Shown: positions 1-10,866 of the stretch, in pieces
How positions within the stretch are numbered: the stretch's first letter is position 1
How the letters are laid out: each line of letters starts with the position of its first letter
NCBI GenBank assembly: GCA_027563935.2
Contig: JANVAS020000222.1
Span: 7,440,001-7,504,000 of the forward strand
DNA: 64,000 bases
Direction: 5' to 3'
DNA from: Costus lasius
Lineage: Eukaryota; Streptophyta; Magnoliopsida; Zingiberales; Costaceae
Notes under the pieces: generated by a model
Database searches by the model: none
The model's input: the letters and a program-made list of their open reading frames with translations, nothing else
What the model was told of the DNA's origin: nothing
Position numbers and translations under genes: made by a program

Positions 1-953
1 ATATTCCTGAACTGCATGCTGTTAAGGCATGGTTAGGAAAATGTTTCCAGATGAAAGATTTAGGAGAAGCAGCCTATGTATTAGGTGTGAAGATCTACAG
101 GGATAGATCTAAGAGGCTTCTCGGGCTGTGCCAGAGTACTTACATCGATAAGGTCCTGGAGAGATTCCATTTAGAGAATTCTAAACGTGGATATCTTCCA
201 GTCAGACATGGTCTGAATCTTTCGAAGAGTCAGTGTCCACAAACACAGACTGAGAAAGATGAAATGGACAATACGCCTTATGCTTCGGCTATTGGGTCCA
301 TTATGTATGCGATGTTGTGTACTCGCCCAGACGTCGCTTACGGGTTAAGCGTGACCAGTCGATTCCAAAGTAATCCAGGTTTGGCGCACTGGATTGCAGT
401 CAAGAACATTTTAAAATATCTGCGGAGGACCAAAGATATGTTCTTGATATATGGTGGTCAGGAAGAACTCAGTATAGAGGGATATACTGACGCTTCGTTC
501 CAGTCGGACCAGGATGATTTCCGATCGCAATCAGGCTATGTTTTTAGCTTGAATGGTGGAGCAGTGGTGTGGAAGAGTTTCAAACAGTCAACTGTTGCTG
601 ATTCCACAACAGAAGCCGAGTATGTTGCAGCCTCGGAAGCATCCAAGGAGGCAGTGTGGATTCGTAAGTTCGTGAGAGAACTTGGTGTCGTTCCTTCGAG
701 TGCTGATCCTTTGGTTATCTTCTGTGATAACACTGGAGCCATCGCACAAGCAAAGGAACCGCGGTCGCACCAGAAGTCCAAGCACATACAGAGACGGTTT
801 CACTTGATCCGGGAGATCATTGATCGAGGCGAGATCAAAATATGCAAGGTTCATACAGATGACAATCTGGCAGACCCACTTACCAAGCCTCTGGCGCAGC
901 AGAAGCATGAGAAGCACTGTAATAATATGGGTTTGAGATTTCTCAACCATTAG
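1..953 (+). CDS. Partial copia polyprotein: end of reverse transcriptase and RNase H (element A)
   Basis: The frame is open from base 3 to the TAG ending at 953, without a break. It starts just after the RT catalytic loop (the IPELHAV segment that follows YVDD in sister copies) and passes through the RT thumb (MKDLGEAAYVLGV, QSTYIDKVLERF). The RNase H domain shows its acidic residues in YTDAS, TEAEY and CDNTGA, followed by NLADPLTKPL near the C terminus. RNase H degrades the RNA strand during cDNA synthesis in the cytoplasmic particle. The sequence ends in GLRFLNH like E and L. This part has no lesion, unlike the same part of E, but the upstream state is unknown because the element enters from outside. 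Confidence 0.85.
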   Translation, partial: IPELHAVKAWLGKCFQMKDLGEAAYVLGVKIYRDRSKRLLGLCQSTYIDKVLERFHLENSKRGYLPVRHGLNLSKSQCPQTQTEKDEMDNTPYASAIGSIMYAMLCTRPDVAYGLSVTSRFQSNPGLAHWIAVKNILKYLRRTKDMFLIYGGQEELSIEGYTDASFQSDQDDFRSQSGYVFSLNGGAVVWKSFKQSTVADSTTEAEYVAASEASKEAVWIRKFVRELGVVPSSADPLVIFCDNTGAIAQAKEPRSHQKSKHIQRRFHLIREIIDRGEIKICKVHTDDNLADPLTKPLAQQKHEKHCNNMGLRFLNH

Positions 954-960
954 ATTAAGT

Positions 961-973
961 GCAAGTGGGAGAT
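961..973 (+). other. Polypurine tract of element A
   Basis: GCAAGTGGGAGAT lies directly before the TG of the 3' LTR. The same tract recurs at 57757-57769 (L), 24544-24556 (D) and, in reverse complement, beside the LTRs of B, E and M. It would prime plus-strand DNA synthesis. Confidence 0.7.
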
Positions 974-2657
974 TGTTGGGGTATGCCCTTAAGGCTAATG
1001 TTTGAGGCCTTGGGATTGTATTAGTATCATGTAATAAACTCTTAAGTTTATAAAGGCATGGTTATTATTCAGGTTGTTACCTTGTCTGCTGTAATAAGTG
1101 TACTTCTGAATAATGTCTCAAAGCTGTTCAGCTAGGCTGACAGGCTATATGTCCTTAGTCGAGATATCTTGGTGAACATGAGACAGCCTTGATATGATTG
1201 AGACTAATATGAGTGCTAATCTTATAGGATGCTTCGAGCATGGAATAAGATGTAGACTCATGGGTACATTGGATGTACTGGACAGACCCTACTGGGATAT
1301 TCCATTGCTTGTCACAATGTAAATAATCCTTGTAAGCAGCAAGTGGCACATGTCCTTTGACTTGAGATCACTTGTGTTTCTAAATGATGATTGTCATTGT
1401 CTTGAGGTAGTTCAATATCATTTGAAACATAATGATTATAGACTATCTTGGATGGTGAGCTTGAATCAGGTTAGGACACTAGTGATAGACATAGGATTGC
1501 CGTCTCCTTGTTTAAGGAGTGTGATGTTCTAAAGGGCCCCCTTATGAGATGATTGAGATAGTGTATGGCCATACCCAGATGACTATGTGCATCTGATCTA
1601 ATCATGCTCATCGTATTGGAGTTACAGGCTTGACATGCTTGTCCAATAAGAACATCCAGTGGTAAAGGACATATGTATGCCTTGTGAATTGAGTCACACT
1701 TGTGCTATGGTTTGGGAGTAGTCTTGGAAGACTCTTTCCTTTATATCGGGAGACAGTGATGTGTTGCTAGATACCCCTCACTGATTGTGATAACGTAAGT
1801 TATCGTTACCGACATTTAGAGGAAACCCTCAGGGTCGCACAATTTGGTGATATGGCTTACTTAAGTCAGATCGTATGGACTGGATTCTTTGAGTTCAGAT
1901 TAAAGGGATTTAATCTCTGATTGTAAGTAAGATCTGGTCTGATCATGTTTGATTGATTAGGGCTTGAGATCGGTAAGCTTCGATCGAGAGAGGTGATGCT
2001 AGATCGGAGAGATCAGGGGCATCAGGAGATGAACGGTTAGATCATAAGCCTTGGGGTTCGATTTGGTCTAGACCAAGTGGCTTGAGCTATTTCGGTTTGG
2101 TTTGATGAACCAAAGCCGATTTGACATTTTGGATTGAACCGGTTCACAAATATGAACGCTTGGTTCAATGCCAAAATGCGTTTTGGGTTGGCTTGAACGC
2201 ATGGCTTGATTGACTTCCATTTATGGAAAGTCATCAAGGGCCGGTTTTGCTTCAATGCCAAAACGCTTATGCGTTGAGCTCCTCACTTCAACGCCTTGAT
2301 TCTTTTCGAGGTGTGGTTGACGAAGGTGTGGAGTAGACATCCAAGAGAAGCTCTCGGCCGAACGGATTCATCTCATCAAACCCTTTCCATTCGACAAGAT
2401 AAGGCTTGGGTGTCTTGCTAGCACAAGAGATCTCAAGGAAGTGAGCATCTTCATCTTGTGTGTGGACTTGTGGAGGAGACCTAATTTGATCTCTTCTTCC
2501 AAGCCGAATTCCAAGCTTATGGCTTTGGTATGATTTCTCATAACTTAAGTTGATCATATAGTTTCATATGCGATTTTGAAACCCTATTTTCCGCCATGCA
2601 TGCTAGATGCGCATGATTAGGGTTTCCCCCCCCCCCTTTATGTTAGGGGTTCCTTCA
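974..2657 (+). repeat. 3' LTR of element A (1684 bp)
   Basis: It begins TGTTGGGGTATGCCC after the purine tract and ends GGGGTTCCTTCA. The first about 1.0 kb is close to the LTRs of E, F and L; the last third differs in detail and includes a run of about twelve C near 2626-2637. An AATAAA lies at 1033-1038. The minus strand carries the short antisense frames seen in every copy of this LTR, which I treat as non-coding. Confidence 0.85.
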
Positions 2658-3472
2658 TGAGGGGTATCTAGCAACACATCACTGTCTCCCGATATAAAGG
2701 AAAGAGTCTTCCAAGACTACACCCAAACCACAGCACAAGTGTGAATCAACTTCACAAGGCATACATGTTTCCTTTGCCACTGGATGTTCTTATTGGACAA
2801 GCCTGTCAAGCTTGTAACTCCAATATGATGAGCATGATTAGATCAGATGTACAGAGTCACCTGGGTATGTCCATACACTTTCTCAATCATCTCATCCAGG
2901 GGGGCCCCTTTAGAACATCACACTCCTTAAACAAGGAGACGGCAATCCTATATCTATCACTGGTGCCCTAACCTGACTCAAGCTCACCATCCAAGATAGT
3001 CTATAATCATTATGTTTCAAATGATATTGAACTACCTCAAAATAATGACAATCATCATTTAGAAAACACAAGTGATCTCAAGTCAGAGGAAATGTGCCAC
3101 TTGTTACAATCAAGGATTATTCACATTGTGACAAGCAATTGAATATCCTAGTAGGGTCAGTCCAGTACATCCAATGTACCCATGAGTCTACATCTTATTC
3201 CATGCTCGAAGCATCCTATAAGATTAGAACACATATTAGTCTCATTCATATCAAGGCTGTCTCATGTTCACCAAGATATATCGACTAAGGACTTAACTGC
3301 ATGTCAGCCTAGCTGAACAGCTTTGAGACATTATTCAGAAGAACATATATATTGCAGCAGACAATGTAGCAACCTGAATAATAACCATGCCCTTATAAAC
3401 ATAAGAGTTTATTACATGATACTGATACAATCCCAAGGCCTCAAACATTAGCCTTAAGGGCATACCCCAACA
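2658..3472 (-). repeat. Inner part of the 3' LTR of element B
   Basis: Reverse-complement LTR running from the shared segment GAGGGGTATCTAGC to CATACCCCAACA. It covers the first 815 bp of the LTR in element orientation and is broken at 2657/2658 by the end of element A. The matching segment of the right LTR is 10052-10866. Confidence 0.85.
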
Positions 3473-3492
3473 ATCTCCCACTTGCACTTAAT

Positions 3493-6400
3493 CTAATGGT
3501 TGAGAAATCTCAAACCCATATTATTACAGTGCTTCTCATGCTTCTGCTGCGCCAGAGGCTTAGTAAGCGGGTCTGCCAGATTGTCATCTGTATGAACCTT
3601 GCAGACTTTGATCTCGCCACGATCAATGATCTCCCGGATCAAGTGAAACCGTCTCTGTATGTGCTTGGACTTCTGGTGCGACCGTGGTTCCTTTGCCTGT
3701 GCGATTGCTCCAGTGTTATCACAGAAGATAACCAAAGGATCTGCACTCGAAGGAACAACACCAAGTTCTCTCACGAACTTACGAATCCACACTGCCTCCT
3801 TGGATGCTTCCGAGGCTGCAACATACTCGGCTTCTGTTGTGGAATCAGCAACAGTTGACTGTTTGAAACTCTTCCACACCACTGCTCCTCCATTCAAGCT
3901 AAAAACATAGCTTGATTGCGATCGGAAATCATCCTGGTCAGATTGGAACGAAGCGTCAGTATATCCCTCAATACTGAGTTCTTCCTGACCACCATATATC
4001 AAGAACATATCTTTGGTCCTCCACAGATATTTTAAGATGTTCTTGACTGCAATCCAATGTGCTTGACCTGGATTACTTTGGAACCGACTGGTCACGCTTA
4101 ACCCGTAAGCGACGTCTGGGCGAGTACACAACATCGCATACATTATGGACCCAATAGCCGAAGCATAAGGCGTATTGTCCATTTCATCTTTCTCAGTCTG
4201 TGTTTGTGGACACTGACTCTTCGAAAGATTCAGACCATGTCTGACTGGAAGATATCCTCTCTTAGAATTCTCTAAGTGGAATCTCTCCAGGACTTTATCG
4301 ATGTAAGTACTCTGGCACAGCCCGAGAAGCCTCTTAGATCTATCCCTGTAGATCTTTACACCTAATACATAGGCTGCTTCTCCTAGATCTTTCATCTGGA
4401 AACATTTCCTTAACCATGCCTTAACCGCATGTATTTCAGGAATATCGTTTCCAATGATCAAGATATCATCGACGTAGAGGACTAGGAAAGTAATCACGCT
4501 CCCACTAAACCTCTTATATACACACGGGTCATCTTCGTTCTTGATGAAACCAAATTCAGTGACTGATTCATCAAAACGAATATTCCAGCTTCTTGATGCT
4601 TGCTTAAGTCCATAAATGGACTTCTTTAACTTGCATATCTTATGACGATCTGATGGATTAGTGAAACCCTCAGGTTGTGTCATGTACACATCCTCATCCA
4701 GATTTCCATTCAGGAAAGCTGTTTTCACATCCATCTGCCAGATCTCATAATCATAATATGCAGCTATCGCGAAAAGAATCCGAATAGACTTAAACATGGC
4801 TACAGGTGAGAAAGTTTCATCATAATCTATCCCGTAGATTTGTTTGAAACCTTTCGCAACTAGCCTGCCTTTATAGGTAACCACGTTACCATCCATGTCA
4901 ATCTTCTTCTTGAAGATCCATTTACAGCCTATAGGGATAACTCCCGGAGGCGGATCAACCAAATCCCAGACTTGGTTATCTGACATGGAGTCCATCTCGG
5001 CTCGCATAGCTTCAAGCCATCTTGCTGACTCCGGTCCACTGACCGCATCCGCCTAAGTGAGGGGTTCATCATTATCAATGATGTAGACTCCGTCATAGCG
5101 CTCAGGCTGTCGACGGATCCTTCCCGATCTTCGCGGTTCCCGTGATATCTGAGCCTCAGGTTGTTCAATAACCTGATCTACCGGCTCAGGCTCATCCAAC
5201 TGTGCTTGACTACTTTGTCCTTCTTCTGGATTCTCATCCAGTTTAATTTCTCTCCCACTGGCCTCTTGCAGAAGAAACTCATTCTCAAGAAATATGGCCA
5301 TCCGAGCAACAAATACCTTGTTCTCTTTGGGATCGTAGAAATAATAACCCTTAGTTTCCTTAGGGTAACCGACAAAGATACATTTCTCAGATCTGCTCTC
5401 TAGTTTCCCAGAGGCGAGCTTTTTGACATAAGCCTCGCAGCCCCAGATCCTGATAAATGTCAAGCTTGGCTGTTTCCCATACCATAACTCATATGGAGTC
5501 TTAGAAACTGCCTTGGATGGCACTCGGTTTAGTAGCTTTGCAGCTGTTTCCAGTGCAAATCCCCAAAAGGAATATGGAAGAGTAGCCTGACTCATCATAG
5601 AACGAACCATATGAAGTAACGTTCTATTTCTCCTCTCGGACACACCATTCTATTGCGGTGTTCCTGGCGGAGTGAGCTGTGAGATAATCCCACACTCCTT
5701 CAGATAGTCAGTAAACGCATGACTTAGGTATTCTCCACCTCGATCAGAACGAAGTGCCTTGATATTTCGGCCTAGCTGATTCTGTACTTCATTTTTGAAC
5801 TCTTTGAACTTGTCAAAAGATTCACTTTTATGTCTCATTAAATAGACATACCCATATCTACTGAAATCATCAGTAAAGGTAATGAAGTACTGATAGCCAC
5901 CTCTGGCATGTTTACTAAATGGCCCACACACATCACTGTGTATAAGGTCAAGTAAACCTGAAGCCCTTTGTCCTTTGTTAGGAAAAGGTGACTTCGTCAT
6001 TTTGCCCATTAAACAAGCCTTGCATGTATCAATCTCCTCATAGGAGAATGATCCCAGCAGTCCATGATCATGCAACCGCTTAATGCGTTTCTCGTTAATA
6101 TGGCCTAAACGACTATGCCATAGCAAGGTGCTGTCATCAGCATACTTGGCTTTCTTAATATCAATATTTTGTATAGAACTTTCCATGTCCAACATGAATA
6201 ACCCATTGTTAATTGAACCAGTTGCATAAACAATATTATCAAGAGAAAGAACACACTTTGAAATATTGCATTCAAAGGAAAACCCCTTCCAGACAAGAGC
6301 AGGGATGGAGATAATATTTTTAGTAATACTGGGAACAAAGTAACAACTGTTTAATTCTAATACAATTCCAGATGGTAATGAGATGAAATAGTCTCCTACA

Positions 6401-7376
6401 GCAACAGCAGCAACCCGTGCCCCGTTTCCTACTCGTAGGTCCACCTCATGCTGTCCCACCTGCCTTCTTCTCTTGAGTTCCTGCACATTTGAACAAATGT
6501 GAACTCCACATGCAGTGTCCAACACCCATGATATAGAAGAAGATGAAAACATGACTTCAGTCACGTAAATACCTGAGCCAGAAGCGATGCTTCCCCTCTT
6601 ATCTCCTTGGAGCGCTTTACAGTCCTTTTTCCAGTGACCCAGCTGGCCACAGTGGAAACACCTGTATTCCTTGGACCGCTTAACCTTCTGCTTCAGAGCC
6701 TTGCTGTAGCTCTTGACAGGGGCCTTGCCCTTCTTCCCCTTCTTCTTGTTCCTAGAAGGAACCATTAGGACAGAGGTCGAAGGCTTTCCCTTCAGAGTTT
6801 CCTCAGTAGTCAAGAGCATATTCAGCAGCTCTGCCGGAGTACAATCGATTTTGTTCATATTAAAGTTAATGATGAACGCATCGAAAGAGGGGGGAGAGAC
6901 TAAACAATAATGTCTACAGCAAGCTCCTGATTGATGGTATGCCCTAGTTTTTCTATAGCCTCCTTGTGCCCAATCATCTTGAGCACGTGAGCTCCCACTG
7001 GGCTCCCTTCAGCCAGTTTGCTCTGAAAGAAAAGCTTTGTCAGATTGTAGCGCTCAGTCCTTGCCTGTGCAGCATACAGCATCTTGAGGTTCACTATAAT
7101 CTCTATAGCCGACATATCCTCATGCTGACGCTGCAGCGGTGGCGTCATAGACGCTAGCATCAGGCAAGCGACATCAATGCTATCATTGACGTGCTTTTCA
7201 TAGGCTTCCCGAACCGCCCTTGCAGCGTTCGGAGCGGGCTGAGGCGGTATCGCCGTCTCGAGGACATACAGTTTCCTCTCTGCCTTAAGAACGATCTTAA
7301 GGTGTCCGAACCAGTCTGAGAAGTTCGGCCCAGCAAACTTCTCTCTTTCCAGTAGGGATCGCACATTAAAGTTCAT
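3493..7376 (-). pseudogene. Disabled gag-pol polyprotein of element B
   Basis: The ATG at 7376 opens a Gag starting [14 protein letters not shown], followed by the zinc knuckle ([14 protein letters not shown]), protease motif DTACG, integrase (HHCC region, [15 protein letters not shown]), RT with YVDD and RNase H, ending at 3493. Compared with E, the frame is broken four times: CAG to TAG at 6900-6902, a one-base deletion near 6890, TGG to TAG at 5650-5652 inside the integrase NGVSERRN region, and TAT to TAG at 5053-5055. The integrase initial and final parts are otherwise well preserved. It cannot give a full polyprotein without suppression of several stops. Total length is 3884 bases against 3888 in E and L. 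Confidence 0.9.
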
Positions 7377-9176
7377 GGTGTTCGTTGCTGCAGGAATCTA
7401 CAACAATGCAAGAACAGCAAGGGCAGTATCAATGTTAAGAATCAATCAGGACTTAAGAATGATTCTTTTTCTCACTATTTTATCTGGCTGAAAAATCCAG
7501 CAAAACAGCCCGAAAGAGTAGAACTCTTTTAGTGAGATGGGATCCAGATTTCATACTTGGTCTCCGCATCCCGCTCAGGCGAGATAAGATGCACAGAGAG
7601 TACAAGCACTAATTTCTGGTAGGCAGTCCCTGCCAATCGCCAACCCGTGCGATTCCCCTTCATCTGGGCAATCCAGCAGACTGTGCCAACTGAGTTGGTA
7701 CAACACAGTCTCTGATCCCACAGATGGCTGCCTCCATGTGCTACCATATGCGCCACATATGTAGCCTACATGGTCAAGCTGACCCGACCTACTCCCTGGA
7801 CCACCACGTGCTATGCTGAGCAACGAGAAGGGATAAATCCCTACTCTGTAACACGCAGGTGTAATCCAGCACCGTCTGAAGATAGATGGACGTGCCCACT
7901 GAGTGGGTACAACACGGCTCCAACGATAGTCAGAACAGTGAGGTTTCGCGTCAGAAGGCTTACGAGCTTGATATTTTAGCGTTGGATTTTAACGGTCTTT
8001 TATCTTCTTCACTATCATGCAATTCCTATGGTGATAGCAGAAGATAAATAAATCATGCTGTTCTACTTATTGAAACAATAAAAGAAAGCATGAATCTTAT
8101 GTGGTAAAAGCCCATAAAGCCTAAGTAAGACCTTAACCTAACTTAAGTCTTCACTTGCTTTTCTTCATGGGGCTTTTGCGTCTCATCTGGCCCAACCCAG
8201 GGCCCAAGCACCATCTGCAGCTCAGGTGCTCCCACCAGGTAAATGCACCTGTCCTAGGGTCGAACCCTAGACCTCCCACCTGGTCAAGCCACTGCTGCAT
8301 GCGCCTCTGCCAAGTGTGCTCTGTGCTCTTGTCTGATTAATGTACAAATTAATCTATCTAGACAAGATTGACTCGCAGGTCAATTACATTTTATAAATTA
8401 AATGCAATGTGATACGCATATCACAATATAAAAATAATTTACAAAATTAACCAGGCACGCAGGCCCCAGCACAGCACACATTAAAAACGGGCACCCCACA
8501 TAAGATTAAATAAACAAGCAAATGGCATCAATCAGCATGTGATCCAAACAAGAAATTAAAACTTTTGAAAATCCCATGGGATCATTTTAATTTCCTTATA
8601 TGCCCTACTACCTTACAACGGTCCATCATTAGGGATCCACTCATCAGACCCAGTCAGATCCACTGCCCTTGCATGCACCAAGTCCTAACTGACTTGAGTC
8701 GACCCAGTGGTCAACTATGCATGCGCCAGGGCTGAACAACCACAATGAAGTCTGGCAAGCGGGTGTGACCCCGGGCCTAACTCATGCGCGTTCATTGGTT
8801 GTCTCAATCAGATATCGCTACACGCCTGTCTGCAGTCGACCTATAGCCATCTTGTGCTTGCGCACAGATGCTATCTGGTCGACCCATCAAGGCTGTCAGA
8901 TAGTCTGATTAGACTTGTTTGGATCTAACCTAGGGGATGACTTCAACCCTAATAACCCGTCTAAGGGTTTACAGCAGGCGCAATTAAATCTAATGGAAGC
9001 GCGCAAGTCGTTAAGTTTTTTGAGAAAAACAACAACAATAAGAATTAAGCGCCACCTTCATACATGCGCAAAGATGAATATACAATATGTAACTTTCGCA
9101 TGTCATAGATTTAAGCATCATTGCAATCAAGGATCACAAAACATATAGCAATCATATAAATCATGCGTTAACCTTC
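7377..9176 (-). other. Long 5' leader of element B with two hairpins and Pol III-like boxes
   Basis: About 1.8 kb without a long frame lies between the primer site and the gag ATG, as in Angela/BARE elements. It holds the hairpins CCAAC TGA GTTGG (7686-7698) and CCCAC TGA GTGGG (7895-7907), both followed by TACAACAC on the plus strand. It also holds a tRNA-like B box (minus strand GGTTCGACCC, 8257-8266) and A box (minus strand TGGCAGAGGCG, 8302-8312). The same items recur in E and L at matching distances. Confidence 0.6.
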
Positions 9177-9188
9177 GCTCTGATACCA
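9177..9188 (-). promoter_or_regulatory. Primer binding site of element B (initiator-Met tRNA)
   Basis: Plus-strand GCTCTGATACCA is the reverse complement of TGGTATCAGAGC, the standard plant initiator-Met tRNA primer site. It is two bases from the TG/CA end of the 5' LTR, which starts at 9191. Confidence 0.85.
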
Positions 9189-9190
9189 AT

Positions 9191-10866
9191 TGAAGGTTGC
9201 AGAAGGGGGGCGAAACCCTAAAGTGGCGCAAATAAAAACATGGGCAGCGGATACTAGGGTTTCATAGAATCGGATAGCATGCATTATACGATCAACTATC
9301 AAAACTTGAATAGACAAGAAAAGTTCTCACCATTGCCATCGCTTGGACGATGTCTTGAAATCAAAGACCAAAAGAGATCTTCTCCAGAGGATGCGCACAC
9401 AAGATGAGAATGCGCTCACTTCCTTGGTGCTCCTTGTGCTAGCAAGGTTCCAAAGGCGTCCTTGATCGAATGGAAGGGATGGAGAGTTGCTTGGCGAGAG
9501 TCTCCTTCTTTCTTTTCGTCCACCTTCACACATACAAGAGTTCTCACTCGAGAGGAAGAGGCGGGAGCAAGAAAGGGAGAGAGCAATGTGGCGACGTGAG
9601 GCGTGTGAAAGTGGCTTCTAAAAATAGTAAACCACCTCTTCATGCGACCATGAAGTTTTACCCCAATCGCAACTTGTTCTAGATTTGAACCAAGCTCTCA
9701 TCCATGAGCTGGTTTAATTTGATTCGGTTCAAATGCCAAATAACCCAAGCCACTTGGTCTAGATCTCAATTAAACCCTAAGGCTCCAGATCTGACCGTTC
9801 ATCTCTTTGATGCTCCTGATCTCACCGATCTAGCATCCATTCTCTCGATCGAAGCTTACCGATCTCAAGCCCTAATCAATCAAACATGATCAGACCAGAT
9901 CTCACTTACAATCAGAGTTTAAATCCCTTTAAACTGAACCTGAACAATTCAGTCCACACGATCTGACTTAAGTAAGTCATATCATCAAATTGTGCGACCC
10001 TGAGGGTTTCCTTTAAATGTCGGTAACGATAACTCACGTTATCACGATCAGTGAGGGGTATCTAGCAACACATCACTGTCTCCCGATATAAAGGAAAGAG
10101 TCTTCCAAGACTACACCCAAACCACAGCACAAGTGTGAATCAACTTCACAAGGCATACATGTTTCCTTTGCCACTGGATGTTCTTATTGGACAAGCCTGT
10201 CAAGCTTGTAACTCCAATATGATGAGCATGATTAGATCAGATGAACAGAGTCACCTGGGTATGGCCATACACTTTCTCAATCATCTCATCCAGGGGGGCC
10301 CCTTTAGAACATCACACTCCTTAAACAAGGAGACGGCAATCCTATATCTATAACTAGTGCCCTAACCTGACTCAAGCTCACCATCCAAGATAGTCTATAA
10401 TCATTATGTTTCAAATGATATTGAACTACCTCAAAACAATAACAATCATCATTTAGAAAATACAAGTGATCTCAAGTCAGAGGAAATGTGCCACTTGTTA
10501 CAATCAAGGATTATTCACATTGTGACAAGCAATTGAATATCCTAGTAGGGTCAGTCCAGTACATCCAATGTACCCATGAGTCTACATCTTATTCCATGCT
10601 CGAAGCATCCTATAAGATTAGAACACATATTAGTCTCATTCATATCAAGGCTGTCTCATGTTCACCAAGATATATCGACTAAGGACTTAACTGCATGTCA
10701 GCCTAGCTGAACAGCTTTGAGACATTATTCAGAAGAACATATATATTGCAGCAGACAATGTAGCAACCTGAATAATAACCATGCCCTTATAAACATAAGA
10801 GTTTATTACATGATACTGATACAATCCCAAGGCCTCAAACATTAGCCTTAAGGGCATACCCCAACA
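9191..10866 (-). repeat. 5' LTR of element B (1676 bp)
   Basis: On the plus strand it runs from TGAAGGTTGCAG to CATACCCCAACA. It matches the partial 3' LTR at 2658-3472 closely. The base after 10866 falls in the middle of another family-1 LTR (C), with GTTCC (10867-10871) expected as the right target-site copy. Confidence 0.85.

Larger units (their letters stand above)
1..2657 (+). mobile_element. Element A: 3' part of a family-1 Angela-like Ty1/copia retrotransposon
   Basis: The window opens inside the reverse transcriptase of a plus-strand copia element. The rest of RT, RNase H, the stop codon, a purine tract and a complete 3' LTR follow. The LTR ends in TTCA at 2657 and the next base is already the middle of a minus-strand LTR of the same family (element B). 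A is therefore inserted in the LTR of B, and its right target-site copy would be TGAGG (2658-2662). The 5' part and left junction lie outside the window. Lineage is inferred from protein similarity to Angela/BARE-type copia and from LTR length. Confidence 0.85.
2658..10866 (-). mobile_element. Element B: family-1 Angela-like copia retrotransposon, 3' LTR interrupted by A
   Basis: Minus-strand element. From right to left it has a 5' LTR (9191-10866), primer site, 1.8 kb leader, gag-pol (7376 to 3493), purine tract and the inner 815 bp of its 3' LTR (2658-3472). The outer part of that LTR is missing because A is inserted there; it should lie beyond the left edge. Over the shared 815 bp I count about 7 differences between the two LTRs (about 0.9%), so they belong to one insertion. 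To its right, sequence resumes in the middle of another LTR (C), so B itself is inserted in C. Confidence 0.85.

Noticed and set aside
1690..1760. Conserved TATAAAG on the antisense strand of family-1 LTRs (CCGATATAAAGGAAAG in the minus view) as a promoter
   Set aside because: It is in the wrong orientation for element transcription and the sense form TTTATATC is weak; I cannot assign the true TATA box or start site.
2626..2637. Run of about twelve C near the end of the A LTR as a functional element
   Set aside because: Other copies have CCCCCC at this place; a slippage product or read error is more likely.
2741..2971. A 62-76 codon frame antisense to the family-1 LTR, recurring at 10135, 11586, 15463, 22848 and (other strand) 25581
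   Set aside because: It is present in each copy only because the LTRs are recent relatives; it has no domain, its length changes with single-base differences, and it is antisense to the LTR.
3496..3910. Antisense frames of 120 and 83 codons opposite RNase H, repeated in each pol copy
   Set aside because: They are shadows of the conserved pol reading frame and do not resemble known proteins.
8257..8312. A true tRNA gene in the copia leader
   Set aside because: Only the A and B boxes and a T-arm-like stem fit; no acceptor or anticodon stem can be formed.
9470..9682. Short frames over the LTR 3' thirds (also near 11002, 14553, 22022, 51491) as genes
   Set aside because: All fall in family-1 LTRs; the E LTR copies are identical only because they are LTRs of one element.
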